Shown: piece after piece, positions 51,331 through 62,790 of the stretch
How the letters are laid out: every line of letters starts with the position of its first letter
Numbering within the stretch: the first letter of the stretch is position 1
Origin: Mesostigma viride
Lineage: Eukaryota > Streptophyta > Mesostigmatophyceae > Mesostigmatales > Mesostigmataceae
Direction of reading: 5' to 3'
Assembly (NCBI GenBank): GCA_009746045.1
Contig: RPFO01000894.1
Coordinates: 1 to 62,957 of the forward strand
Length of the DNA stretch: 62,957 bases
Program-made: the position numbers and the translations under genes
The notes under the pieces: model-generated
Told to the model about the DNA's origin: nothing
The model's database searches: none
The model's input: only the letters and a program-made list of their open reading frames with translations

Positions 51331-52461
51331 GCCTGCTAGCATGGCAGGAAGGAAGACAATACAATAGCAATGATGGCATGGCCAAAGCAAAAGAGACAGA
51401 GAAGTCAATGGAGAGAGAGCTCCTAAGAACTCCTAGTAAAATTAGCAACCACGGAGGGCAAAAAACGTTCAACAACTTACGACGGGCATCGGCACATACA
51501 GAGAAGCCCAGGTGTGCCAGGTGTAATATAAGCGAGATTGAAGTATCACCTACCTCGTAGGAGATTTTTTGTATCTGGTAAACAATGAAAGCGAGTGGAA
51601 AGATGGACAACGTGAAAATAACATACAATCGACTGCAAAGCATGCAAAGAGGACAGAATCAGTAATAAAGCGCGCTGCATTCAGGCAGCGCTGAGCATTG
51701 TCTACGCGACTCGCTGCGACTAAACGTGGCATGCATACGCGGGCGCTGACTGAAGACATTGTGTACCTGGCTCAGCAAGGTGCGCTTGCAGCCGCTTTCT
51801 TAAATATGCCGCAGTCGCACAATGTAACGAATTGAAGTTTGCATGTAGTAACAAAGGCAAGAAAAGCGGTGTAGCTGGCTACCGACTACGCCATCGTAAG
51901 CTGTATTGGAGTTGGCGCTGCCGATGGCTGGAAACAGATGACCGAATCATGCTAAACTGGGGCTCCAAAAGGGCTTGTCATGCATCCTAGTGCGCCTTTT
52001 GCTTCTTTTTCTTCAAGCATCGTGAGCATGCGGGTTTCGGGGGGCGCTTATTCTTTCACCACTATCTGACAGCCGGCTGGACTGCAATCGGCATAGCCAG
52101 CGCAAGGTGATGCTAGGGCAGGCAAACTTTACCAGCTCGTTCAAGGCTCGTTGATGAAATTCATTAATTCAAACATCTAGGCGGCGCGTCTGCAACGGCT
52201 CATCGCAATTCGAATTCGCTAGCAGAACCCTCGTTACACGTGGCGCATGCAGAGATCTGCTTCGGGCGGCTTGGCGTATCTCACTGCGTCGTGACTCGAG
52301 TACATAGTCAGCCTAGTTAGTACTCTGGGGGCCTCGAGTTCGGCAGTCCCCTATTCGGTAATCCCGGATCATAGCGGAGTGCTGCTGTATCGGAGGCACT
52401 ATGAACTCAACACTATCCCTACATATTTAAGACCATCTTAGAGTAGATAGCTTTTGAGTAG
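51331..52461. other. Unassigned region
   Basis: No convincing gene. A frame at 51309-51560 contains one CARC pair and a basic stretch but no other support. AT/GC-mixed unique DNA follows. Confidence 0.4.
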
Positions 52462-53164
52462 TGTAACAACAAAATGTTACATCCAAAGTTTTCCTACTGT
52501 TGATCTTACTTTGAGTTATTTGGGGCAATAATTTAGAAAAGTTATGAGGCTTCGACGTATGATTAGTATTGGGCCTGCTGAGACTTGTCGAATTATTGTT
52601 CTACCCTCATTGGTCGTGGCCTGATCCACGTGGGGTACTTTGAATGGCCTAGTTCAGCCAGCTATAGATTCTCTTTAAGACTCTCGTACCTGATGGATCT
52701 TGTTCCAGGTCACGGAGATTCTGTAGTGCTGGCCTTGTGTTGTTTTGTGGATTTAGAGGACAGGATCTAACCTTGAGTGTTTCCTCGCATTTGATTGGTC
52801 CTTACGGATTAGGATTGAGCTGACTCTGCATGCACGATGACCTTTATCCTGTTTGTGGAGGTCGTATGGAGCAGCTTACGTGGGAACCAAACCTATGGTG
52901 TAATTCAAGGATTTCCTTGTTTCATCAAGCAATCAGCCCTTGCTCAAAGTCATGTATTACTCTAACAGATAGTTGACTTGGAAACAACTTGTCTGTTGTG
53001 TCTAACAAGGGAAGGGACTCAATCCCTCAACTGTTGGAAATTCCATCTTCATTGCTGCTCTGGACGTGAAGTTATCTGTCAAGACTCTAACCCAGGTATA
53101 AAGATCTTTTCACACTAATGCTTATACTGAGGCTGTTGCAAACACAAGATTTTTAGTCGTTTCA
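52462..53164 (+). repeat. Copia-I 5' LTR (putative)
   Basis: TGTAACAACAAAATG...TAGTCGTTTCA ends one base before a TGGTATCGGAGG primer site, which marks the right border well. The left border is inferred from TG. A stretch at 52600-52645 (TCATTGGTCGTGGCCTGATC) resembles one in the foldback arms (5155-5180). Confidence 0.5.
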
Positions 53165-53165
53165 T

Positions 53166-53181
53166 TGGTATCGGAGGTTTC
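53166..53181 (+). other. Copia-I primer-binding site
   Basis: TGGTATCGGAGGTTTC, one base after the putative LTR. It is nearly identical to the Copia-D and Copia-F primer sites. Confidence 0.7.
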
Positions 53182-53536
53182 TACCTAGGAGTTGGTGGTC
53201 TTGATAGTTTTAGTTCACGTGTAACAATGAAATTCATGCCCGACCCAGAGAGGATACGTATTGCTGTGCGCTCGGACAGTTCCCAGAGTGTGACTCATCC
53301 TTATGTGACAGTCTTGCTCTGAGAACTGCCTGGAGCTCATAATAAGCCTAACGTTTCCCTATAGTACGCGGCATGCGCGAGTCCCATGGAGGGATGAGTA
53401 ACCCGGAGAAACAACCACCGGAATCAAGCAAGAGCGTTGAAGATGCACTACATCTTTAGCAGATCGGCGACCTACCGGTGATGAAAGGGTTTTTGCATCT
53501 ACTCCCAGACGTCAACTATTTGGAGATACCACTTTA

Positions 53537-53840
53537 ATGTCTGCTTCACGCAGATATTCGCTGTCCGTCGGCCCAAAGTTCTCCGTCTTGCCCCTCGGCG
53601 TGCAACCAGGCGAGCCTTCCCTGCGTGGCGCTGGTAGAGGCGGATCTCGGCCTCCTAGCGTTGGGGACACGCGTTCGCCAGCACCAGAATACGGTTCGGC
53701 TATTCGTTTTGGCTACAACACCGTGCCGGGGAGAGACGGCACACGCCTAGCGGCTGACGAGCTGACAGCGGAGAAAATTCGATTACAACATGAACGTGAG
53801 GAAGCTGCGAGAGCTAGAAGTTTGGCGGAAGCGCTGGAGA
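53537..53840 (+). pseudogene. Copia-I coding fragment, interrupted by C2
   Basis: MSASRRYSLSVGPKFSVLPL, a Gly/Arg-rich part, then a coiled-coil-like helix (AEKIRLQHEREEAARARSLA) that runs into the C2 LTR at 53841. The position after the primer site suggests the N-terminal region of a gag or leader ORF. No known domain. Confidence 0.4.
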
Positions 53841-54484
53841 AGTTAACAACAAAGCCCAGAGCGTGAGCTCCTGGTCTTTCACGCACAGCGGGATGAGCCA
53901 AAGTTGCAGGCAGCAACCTTTTAACCCGTGCACCAAGCCACGACCACGGTGAACACTTCCACGTCCAATGTGGGCGCCCACGGTTCGTGCTTGCCAAGAT
54001 AGCTGGTCATCCCCCATGACCAAGCTATATCCTTTGCGTTGTTCCTCGTTCCCATCGGCGTGACGAGGCACGTGCAGGCGTGCAAGCAAATCCACAACGT
54101 CCACTGGCATCAGTGCAGAGCCAGGACGAACTGGATTTGCCTAGACTCTGCAACCTAGGAAGTACAGGACCTGTCACAAGCCTGCAAGGCCTAGTATCCT
54201 TGCAGACCTGTGCCAGCTCCAGTACCACCAGTCACAGGCTGCTGCTCCTCTGGTCTACGTGGACCACAGTCACGTGATAGTCAGGCTAAGCCTGTGCAGG
54301 CACGGCCTGCCACGTGTCCTGTCCACTATACCAGAGGACTGCACCCTAGTCGGCCACGGACGGCTAGGACTTCGGGACCTCATATCTTTCTCGTCCCTTG
54401 TCTGTTTCAGGCGGTCAGCACGGCGTTGGAAAGGTCTTTCCAAACTGCATCCACTTAGCATATTGGTTGCCCAAAATGCTAACT
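53841..54484 (-). repeat. C2 3' LTR
   Basis: 644 bp, AGTTAACAACAAAGCCC...CCCAAAATGCTAACT on the plus strand. Homologous to the C1 LTR in reverse and diverged mainly in its inner half. It confirms AGTT...AACT ends in a third copy. Confidence 0.85.
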
Positions 54485-54502
54485 CCAACCCTTTCTTCTT
54501 TT
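54485..54502 (-). other. C2 polypurine tract
   Basis: Minus strand AAAAGAAGAAAGGGTTGG, identical to C1. Confidence 0.85.
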
Positions 54503-55480
54503 GGAGCTGGACCAGCTTGAAACAAGCCTAACCTTGCTTGTGCCCACTCAGCCACAGACCGCTTGGTCCCTTGAGGTTGATCAGACCTTTAGGGCCCAGG
54601 TCCTGCCTCCTTTGGGTAACAACATATCTGCCCTTGGACCAGGCTAGGTGTACTGGCCAGTGAATCAGAGGTCACCCCAGGTTATCCCCTGACCCCTTGG
54701 TCAGCTCCCAACCTTTCCTTGGGAACTTGGTGCTAGATTAAAGTCAAGGCACATTACCTAGTCCAATGGCTGGGATGCCAAGAACGTATTATTGTGAGTT
54801 CCTGATCTTTCACAGTTATCACAGGCGCCCGTTCTTATGGCGCCCGCCTTGGCCAGCCTTTCCCTTTTATGCTCAAAGAGACTCAGGTAGCACCCATGCA
54901 AATACTGCCTTATTGGGGAGCCCATGTCTTCACTGGGTGTTAAGCCCAGGAATCACTCATGCCAGGCTGTGGCTCTGCTGGGGAATTGAACCCCACCCCA
55001 ACCTCCAGGTTTATAGGTGACCTGGAACTTTACACAAGAGAAACATTACAACCATGAGAACAACATGAGAATGACATGATTATGTTTTATTCAAGCATTA
55101 TATAACCCAGAATGTGGCTCCCTGGCAACCATGTTCCACATGGTCACACAACCAGGTTCTTTATTAGCAACAGGTTGGAAACAAGCACTAGAAAACATAT
55201 ATACAGCAACCTGTAAGAACCAGCATTCGGGTTGCCCTTGCATGGCCTAACTGTTTGAGGCCAAAGGCGTCGACTTAAGTCCTGGCGACTCTTCTGAACC
55301 CCATGGGGAGGGCCAGGCATGATTCTCAGCTGGTAGGAGTGACATTCCACACCAACTCCTGTCCAGGAGGGTGTACCTAACCCTGAAGGACCGGCTGTCA
55401 ACCAGTAAGCACCAGTCACCACTTGGTACTTTGGTCAAGCAGCCCACTGGGGACACCCAAGCTGAAGCAAGGCCTGGTCT
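54503..55480 (-). other. C2 3' untranslated region
   Basis: Homologous to 42629-43616 of C1, including the paired GGCGCCC motif at 54824-54845. Confidence 0.75.
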
Positions 55481-58400
55481 CTATGGCCGCCCGTGTAAGG
55501 GGTCCATGAGCCCACGGAGCAGGGGGTACTGCCTCTCCGCCTTCTCCTCCAGCTTGGTGAGGGCATCTGCAGGGTTGTCCACACCAGGCACATGTTCAAT
55601 GTGAGCTAGGTAGGACATCTCCTTGAGCAACAAGTAGTCAAGGTCCCTGCTCCTGGCCAGCTGCCTGTGCACAAATTGCACCATGCCCATGCTATCAGTC
55701 CTCACCAGTGTGTGCAGCTGCAACCTACAGGAAGCCACTTGACATAGCTGGTAGAAGAGCTCCCTCAAGTAAAGAGCAGTATGCAGCCCTTCACAGATTG
55801 CCCTGCACTCAGCAATATCACTGCTGGGTGTAACCCTGTTCTGCAACCGACTGTACCAGGTAACAAGTGAGGTGTGATCTTGCTCCAGGGTAACTAATGC
55901 TGCTGCCCTGCCCCTGACCTCTGTGACCTTCCTATTGTCCATAGAACTGTCCACATAGAGAACCATGTCAAGGGGCTTGTACAAATCCACAGGACCCAGT
56001 ATAAGAGGGGGAGACATCATGACAGCCTGCACCACACTCTCAGCACCCACCTCAACCAGCTGGGAATCAGTAAGTCGACTCAAGACCAGCAAGTCAGGGG
56101 CACATATACTTGCAAGCCATGCCAGCATGCCCCTGATGGTAGCACACCTAGCCTGCGTGATGGGCTCCTGCAATGCATCTACAATCTGCTGTGGGTAGTC
56201 CTTACCACCCTCCATCCTGATGAACCACGAGCCCTTGGCTTGGAACAAACGTAGCCTGCATGCCACAGAAGACCATAGGCTCATTCTCCACCATGTGCTG
56301 TATCTTACCCAGCTCAAACCGCTTCTGGATCTTAGCCAAAACAGCCTCAACCCAGTCTGGTGGACCTATGAGATGCAGGTCATCACCATGCAGTGAGGCA
56401 AAGACAGGAAGGCCATTGTGGACCCTTGGAACAAACAGGGATCCACTGGAGACACAGAAAACCCACAAGTATTCTTCAAGAATTTCTCTAGGCTCTTTCT
56501 CCAGATAATGGGACTGGACCTGAGACCTTCCAACCCTTTCAGAATTCTCAGGTACCTGGCCTTTATCTCTGCTCTCCATACAGCAGGTACAGTCACAAAG
56601 AAAGGAGGGATATCTCTCCAAGTCTGCCTAGCCTGATCTTGGTCACCCTTGAGAAAAGCCCTCTTGAAATCAATCAGCACAGAGCTATAGGGCACACCCT
56701 TAACCAGAAAAGACAGAAATATACACAGCAGAATCCTCCACGTGTCATGCAGCATCCCTGGAGTATAGAGCTCCTCATCTAACAACTGGCCAGTGCCATG
56801 ATACTCGGTTACAACTGGTCTGACATGTGGCACCTGGACACCATCTACCTCCTTGAGGACAAACATCAATCTGAGCAGCTGGTGAACTTCTGGCAGCTCA
56901 TCCACAGGTTCTGCACAGTTGGAAACTATCCACTCATGCCCAGAAGCAACAAAGCCAAGAGTCCATGCCTTAGCCATCTTGGGGCTTTGCATCATCTCGA
57001 CTAGCTGGCGCCAGGGAATAGGACTGTGAGCAGCTATCTGGTACCTGTTTACCCCTAACTGCCGTGGATCAAAGGTGGTTGGGATTATCAACAGGTCCTC
57101 AGCTATGGGCTCCTGACCTTGAGGACCCTCAGCTGGCTGACTCCTAACAGCCTTCACCGCCACTGCAAGACCCTGGGAATAGTGATATCTTTCAAGGGGG
57201 AGGCTGCCCCTGCCTTCTAGTGCCAACTCATCAGAGGTCAAAGTAACCCCTGGCATGCACAAGAAGTTCTGACCCAGAATGGCAGGCCCCTGATAGCCCT
57301 CTACCACACAGAACGTGGTGGGCACCCCTAAGATAGGCACACTCACTTCCCCAAGGATCTTCATGGACACCTTTCCTGAGAAATCAGACACAGCAAGGCA
57401 ACTGGGATGGGACATCTGTAAGCCTACAGCATCCTCTTCCCTGATGACAGACACCTGTGAGTTGGTATCTACCTCCATTGTAGCTGCCCAGCACGACCCC
57501 CACCCCGTGAGCTTGGATACCTTGGGATCATGTTTGCTGCGCATGAGTGCTCGGATGACGTCCGCCATGAGAGGCCCCCGGGCCTTAGGTGGCTGCCCCG
57601 TCCCCTCTGGCCTTGTGACAGTTGCTTCAGCAGCCTCCTCCTGCTCGTCATCTTCCAGCAGGGACAGACCATCATCCACCACCAGAGGATTGTTAGCTGC
57701 TGCTGCCTGGCTCTGGCCTGGCTCCTCAACCCAGCTGGGAGGGCCTGGCCCGTCTGCAGGCCAGATTGCATGTGGCCTTCTTTCCTTGACATGAGCCCAG
57801 GACAACCTGTACACGTGCCTTGGATCCTTTTCCAAAGCCACCAGGCAAGATCTGTTAGCTTCTTCCACACGAGTGACAACCCCATCCTGCCACTTCCCCC
57901 GCTTGCCTGGAATAGATGGTTCCTTCCACATCCTGACCTTCAGCCCCACCTGAGGCCTCAGCACATTCCAGTTCTTGTCCTTACGTCTCAGCTGGGCAAA
58001 CAACCTGTCTGCCTTCCTAAGACTGGCCTGCACCACGTTCTCAGGTAATAAGCTATACTGCAGGGCCAGGGGAGAGACAGCCACACCATCAAAGTAATAG
58101 TTAACCCTGTGGTTCAGCTGCTCTTCTATCCCCTTACACCAGGCTGCCCTCTCTAAGGCAGATGCCACAAGTGGCACTGACTCTGCTGCTAGCACCACTG
58201 TCTTCACCTCACGTGTGGATCTCTCTACAGCCCCCTGCTGCCCATGACTCTCTCTGGGGACTACTACCAGCTTACAAGGCAGCTGGTCCTGATGCTTGAG
58301 CAAACAGTCAAACTGCAAGTCTGCCTGCACACTCTTGCACACCCCAAAGCCTGGGATCAGGGCCTTCATACCCAACAACAAGTGGTGCTCCTGCATACCA

Positions 58401-58561
58401 GGCAGAACGTCTATCAGCCTGTATCTACTGAACCTGTCCACCCCCAACCAATATATACAAGCCCCTAATATGCTGGATATCCATCTGGATGTCGCCACGC
58501 TCCCTAGCAGGCTCCCTAGCATGGGACTGAGGTGGGTGAACAGCATTTTCCTGACAACCAC
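55481..58561 (-). pseudogene. C2 pol, integrase core to RNase H
   Basis: Same protein as C1 pol from the integrase (IQHIRG-like, VGVDRFSRYRLID, SHGQQGAVERSTREVK) through the DTNSQVSVI protease, RT (FKRAFLKGDQ, HGDD) and RNase H (SSDIAECRAICEGLH). One-base changes near 56230 and 56425 and another near 58455 break the frame relative to C1, and the word LKLKEV is shortened to LKEV. Its C-terminus ends at 55481. The part upstream of the E insertion is at 61991-62138. Confidence 0.9.
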
Positions 58562-58563
58562 AG

Positions 58564-59094
58564 TGTCAAAATGTAAGACAGGTGGCAGGCTTAAAGATCG
58601 AATAATGCTTTACTGATTTTATATATTGACTTTGAGTCGGCGTACAAACGGGTAGCCATGACAATTGCAGGGGCAACATTAAGCGGAAAAACACACTGTC
58701 GCAGTATCCGTCGATCTGGAAATAATCTACGGTATAAGTTAAAGTGCATCCAGCCGCCACACACAAGTGGGTGGCTTACATCAACACTAAAATGATGCGT
58801 CAGATCACTAGTATGCAAGTACAAGGACATTGCGCCTCCAGGGCAGCACTTAGTGAACATAGGGTCGGCGCGTAGCGCGGAGCCAGGCAAATTTTGTCAG
58901 ACGGCTACAGTACCACTGGTTACAGTACCACTGGTTACAGTACCACTAGGGTACGGATGTCAGCTAACTAAGATATTTAGCTAACTAATATATTTAGTAA
59001 AATGTAGAAGAAAGTAGTCATATAAGTTCCGGTATACCCGAAACTAGCACACTCAATTAAAAGACTGTCAGGCATATTGGGGCATATCCTGACA
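58564..59094 (-). repeat. E 3' LTR
   Basis: 531 bp, intact. Contains three tandem copies of GGTTACAGTACCACT near 58903-58950. Confidence 0.9.
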
Positions 59095-59661
59095 CCCCCT
59101 TGCATACAATGTGCCTGTTCCCCCCTTGCTCAGAGAAACCTATAGCTAGTGAGGGTATAGCCGGGTACACTCCCATGGCACCCCCCTTACACGGCTATCT
59201 GGTTGGAGCTGAGAGGAGACTTGATGACTGTAGCCCCCAGGTGTCCCTGGGAGTGCGCCACAGTGGCGGTCGCTTGGAGAATGCCGGTGACCCTAGAAAA
59301 CCTTGGTTGTGGCTGCTGTTGCTGGGAAAAATGCTGGGACCCTGGAAAGACATCCGGTGGCCCCCAGGTGTCCCTGGGAGTGCGCCACAGGAGAAAAGAA
59401 CACAGGTTGACTGGTTGATGCTGGTACTGCAGTACTGGTCACTGCTGGCTGCTGGCATGAAGACCTGCACCTGTCACGTCTGGCAGGGTGGGCGACTAGC
59501 CGCTAGCAATGCAGGAGGGCCAGAGGACGGGTTGGGGGGGCTGGCTGCTGTCGCCTGCTGCAGTGCAGGTTGAAAAGCTCCAGGGCCCACGTCTGGTGCT
59601 AGCTGGGCCCAGCTGGCTGCTACCCCTTGTTCCCTGTCCCGGGGGGAGCTGGATAAGGCGT
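59095..59661 (-). other. E 3' non-coding region with repeated G tracts
   Basis: Minus strand GTATGCAAGGGGG abuts the LTR and two further GGGGGG tracts lie within 90 bp. Two near-copies of GGCCCCCAGGTGTCCCTGGG-like DNA (about 59233 and 59358) are present. No pol motif. Confidence 0.7.
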
Positions 59662-60552
59662 TTAGAAGCAGAAACCGGGGGGGAGGTCGGGGGCCTCGTG
59701 GGAGGGCGCCGGGGTGTCGGTGGTGTGGTGGGCGGCGGGCCCGCCGGTGTTGCCGCGAGTGTTCCGTAGGTGAGGATACTTCCACCAGCAGGTGGGCTCC
59801 TGATGAGAGGTGCGACCGCAGTGGGTGCAGCTGGGCCGCTGGGTCCCGCCATTGTGACCGCCACGCCCCCTGCCACGCCCGGTGCCACGGCCACCGCGTC
59901 CAGAGTGGGAGGTATGATACACCCCGGTGGCCTCCGCGGAATCTTTGTTACCGTGCACAAGGTCCCAGGCCTTAAGAAGTGCCGCCTTAGTTTCCTGTAG
60001 GGTGATACCGTCCCCAAGGTTCAATTGTGCAAGGGACGGTAGCAACTCCTCGGTCACGCCGGCGAGCAGATTCTCGGCTAGATCCTCCGGTGCCATTTTG
60101 GCGCCGGTGGCAATCAGGTCGTTATAAGTTAATTCCCCGTCGGTTATATATTGCCGCATTGTGACGCCGGGTTCCAGCTTCATTCGATTTAGCTTGCGGC
60201 GTAGTGCTCGCCGGTTGCTCATCTGCAGTTTGAGATGCTCATATTCTTCACAGATGCGATGATATGCCACGCTGCCAGTTTTCTGAGTAACACTGTTTGC
60301 CACTTTGAGTGCCGGTCCAACGAGGCACTGACAAAGGGCCGCAAAAAGAATCAGGTCGCGTTCCTCATTGACCTCGGTGCCAAGCAGGACAGACAGCATC
60401 CCGAATGCTGTCACTACGGCCAGAAAAGGAATCTTCGTGTTATCCCACTTTACTGGGTCGAGGCCGTCGAACTGTGTAATATTTTTGCAGGCCTGTAGAA
60501 TGTTGAGATCTTTCGTCGCTTTCGTAGCTGCTGCTGTCGCGGCTGCGGACAT
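59662..60552 (-). CDS. E gag
   Basis: 296 codons, MSAAATAAATKATKDLNILQ. Copia gag pattern: FDGLDPVKWDNTKIPFLAVV, MLSVLLGTEVNEERDLILFA, CEEYEHLKLQMSNRRALRRK, LLAGVTEELLPSLAQL, then an RGGRGTGRGRGRGG basic stretch and a CCHC knuckle variant (CTHCGRTSHQEPTCW). It is full length for the family and ends at DLPPGFCF, where a protease would follow in Copia-D (PPGFCMVTI), so the ORF stops exactly at the gag/protease border. Confidence 0.85.
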   Translation of the reverse strand: MSAAATAAATKATKDLNILQACKNITQFDGLDPVKWDNTKIPFLAVVTAFGMLSVLLGTEVNEERDLILFAALCQCLVGPALKVANSVTQKTGSVAYHRICEEYEHLKLQMSNRRALRRKLNRMKLEPGVTMRQYITDGELTYNDLIATGAKMAPEDLAENLLAGVTEELLPSLAQLNLGDGITLQETKAALLKAWDLVHGNKDSAEATGVYHTSHSGRGGRGTGRGRGRGGHNGGTQRPSCTHCGRTSHQEPTCWWKYPHLRNTRGNTGGPAAHHTTDTPAPSHEAPDLPPGFCF

Positions 60553-60846
60553 GATTGTCTCGGCAAGGTTAAAATCTGGTCACAACCGAGTCTCGGCAAG
60601 GTGAAAATCTGGAGACAGCCGAGAAAGCCGGAGACGCTCAATCCGTAATGGTAAAGATTAAGACTAATATGCGACGATGGTTGAGAACAGCAAATACGAG
60701 GTAGAGACGATCGTCTAAATACTGGAGTTCTTGAATTTTGATACAGGGAAGCCCGTCTAGGATATGCACGACTGGCATAAAGTGCCGACGTCGGATTCAG
60801 GGAGTCAATTTGCCCGATAAATCGGACCAGTTTCAGCAATTTAGTA

Positions 60847-60866
60847 GGCCACCCCGCTCGATACCA
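60847..60866 (-). other. E primer-binding site
   Basis: On the minus strand TGGTATCGAGCGGGG lies directly after the 5' LTR end. It is Met-tRNA-like and differs from the Copia-D site after TATCG. Confidence 0.8.
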
Positions 60867-61985
60867 TGTCAAAATGTAAGACAGGTGGCAGGCTTAAAGA
60901 TCGAATAATGCTTTACTGATTTTATATATTGACTTTGAGTCGGCGTACAAACGGGTAGCCATGACAATTGCAGGGGCAACATTAAGTGGAAAAACACACT
61001 GTCGCAGTATCCGTCGATCTGGAAATAATCTACGGTATAAGTTAAAGTGCATCCAGCCGCCACACACAAGTGGGTGGCTTACATCAACACTAAAATGATG
61101 CGTCAGATCACTAGTATGCAAGTACAAGGACATTGCGCCTCCAGGGCAGCACTTAGTGAACATAGGGTCGGCGCGTAGCGCGGAGCCAGGCAAATTTTGT
61201 CAGACGGCTACAGTACCACTGGTTACAGTACCACTGGTTACAGTACCACTAGGGTACGGATGTCAGCTAACTAAGATATTTAGCTAACTAATATATTTTA
61301 AAAATATAATTACTTACAGCAGAGTGAAATCACTCAAACCAAAGCAAACGCCCAGCTATAAACCTATATACAGAGCCATGTCAAAGCTCTATACTACGAT
61401 AAGACCAATGGAAACGCCTAACGGGAGGAACCTAATAGCCCTGCTGCACCGCAAAATCAGCCCGCGTACGGCGGAGCATGATGTCCGCCATGGCCCGAGT
61501 CAGCGCCACCGACAAGCGCTGACGCCAATATGACGTCCAGGTCCGCGCCGACCATGGGGCCCGCTGGCCCTCCAGGTCCAGCCGGTCCTCCCGGAGCCGG
61601 CAACACTCCTTGAAGAAGGCGGAGGTCAGGGGCCCCATGGCCCCAAACTCCTCCAGGACAAAGGGCACCACACGATGGTGCCCGACGTCGCCGTAGGCCA
61701 GGAGCTTGGCCCGCTCCGCCCGGTCCGCCGTGTAACCTGCCGTGAGGGAGGCCCCAGCCACGTGGCTAAGAGCCAAGGCCGCGCCACCGAAACGTCAATA
61801 AGCAGATGCCGGCCACCCCCCTCAAAGTCCAGCACCACGATGTCAGGCCGGTGGTTGGGGGAATAGAAGGCAGCGCTAATATATTTAGTAAAATGTAGAA
61901 GAAAGTAGTCATATAAGTTCCGGTATACCCGAAACTAGCACACTCAATTAAAAGACTGTCAGGCATATTGGGGCATATCCTGACA
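60867..61985 (-). repeat. E 5' LTR, interrupted by a LINE tail
   Basis: 1119 bp = 531-bp LTR + 577-bp LINE + 11-bp duplication, which agrees exactly with the intact LTR length. Few differences from the 3' LTR (one, C/T, near 60986). Confidence 0.9.
61299..61875 (-). mobile_element. LINE-A2: truncated LINE tail inside the E LTR
   Basis: 577 bp with duplication CTAATATATTT (61288-61298 and 61876-61886). Same family as LINE-A, with the same 3' end (GCTGTAAGTAATTATAT on the minus strand). The coding part keeps the restriction-like endonuclease end (DVSVARP, FVLEEFGAMGP, ADFAVQQGY) with a 1-nt deletion near 61785. It starts inside the YSPNHRPD region. Confidence 0.9.
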
Positions 61986-61990
61986 CACAG

Positions 61991-62138
61991 TTCTCAGCAG
62001 CAGCCTGGCAAGCCTCCCACAAAGGCTCCCTACCTAGCTTCCAAGCAAACATTGCAGCCTGCCCAGAATGCCCAAACATGTGATGCAACCTATGGCCAGC
62101 CTCAGCATAGCTCAGCACTCTCTCAGTACTGACCTGGC
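61991..62138 (-). pseudogene. C2 pol, integrase finger region beyond E
   Basis: Reads VLSYAEAGHRLHHMFGH, AAMFAWKLGREPLWEACQAA on the minus strand, matching C1 residues about 104-147. C2 ends at GACCTGGC (62138). Confidence 0.85.
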
Positions 62139-62154
62139 CATTACAATTCGTTCA

Positions 62155-62482
62155 AGTGGCCCGCCGGAGCGGCTGTACAATTTTTCCCAGTGAGCGCGCT
62201 GCAAGTGTACTTGTGGGCAAATTTTTAGTGCCCCGTCACTTCGAGGTACTAAAATTAGGCTACGGTACGAATTCAGCGAATTTCAGCGAATTTTCGAGTC
62301 GAACCAAAGGAAGTGACGCCAACTACCAAAAGTTTCCGTTACGAATTTTAGCCAACACTCGCGCAAAATGAAGTTACGGCAACTACCAAAAAGTTTCCGT
62401 TACGATTTTCACTCCCACAGTTTGCACAGAGGAAGTGACGGCAACTACCAAACAGTTTCCTTACGAATTTTCAGTCCCACAC
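62155..62482 (+). repeat. About 65-bp tandem repeats
   Basis: Three or four diverged units with GAAGTGACGGCAACTACCAA and AGTTTCCGTTACGAATTT. Confidence 0.75.
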
Positions 62483-62790
62483 TTCGCGCAAATTTTAGTA
62501 GGGCGCACGAAGCTACCTTCAAAATTTTGCGCTAGTGGAACGCATTTCATTCGTCTGGAGGAACGCTGCCGCCAACTACCCCGTTCAGAATGTTCGCGCC
62601 GAAATTTACTTGAGATTTGGAATTGATTACGTGCGCAAATTTTAGTAGGGCTGCACGCAAGCTACTTTGAAATTTTGCGCAAGTTGGAACGCATTCATTC
62701 GTCCAGGAATGCTGCTCGTCAATGCCCCGTTCAGAAAGTTGCGCCGAACTTTACTTGAGATTTGGAATCTGAACGTGCGGTTGGAGTTTC
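62483..62790 (+). repeat. Two about 150-bp tandem repeats
   Basis: Two diverged units, each starting TTTTAGTAGGGC and containing GAACGCATT, CCCCGTTCAGAA and TTTACTTGAGATTTGGAAT. The remaining sequence to the window end is unassigned. Confidence 0.75.

Larger units (their letters stand above)
58564..61985 (-). mobile_element. Element E: gag-only LTR retrotransposon (TR-GAG-like)
   Basis: Inserted in C2 pol with duplication CACAG (58559-58563 and 61986-61990). LTRs of 531 bp (TGTCAAAATG...ATCCTGACA); the 5' LTR additionally contains a LINE tail. A primer site and purine tract are present, and the only ORF is gag. No protease, integrase or RT is seen in the 2.3-kb interior (59095-60866), so it must depend on another element's enzymes. 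Confidence 0.9.
53841..62138 (-). mobile_element. C2: decayed relative of C1, 5'-truncated, interrupted by E
   Basis: Minus strand. The 3' LTR (53841-54484), purine tract, 3' region and most of pol are present. Pol continues across element E at 61991-62138, where it stops at the equivalent of C1 position about 39397. The 5' LTR, ORF0 and gag are gone. Pol is close to C1 (same motifs almost residue for residue) but carries several frameshifts. Confidence 0.85.
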
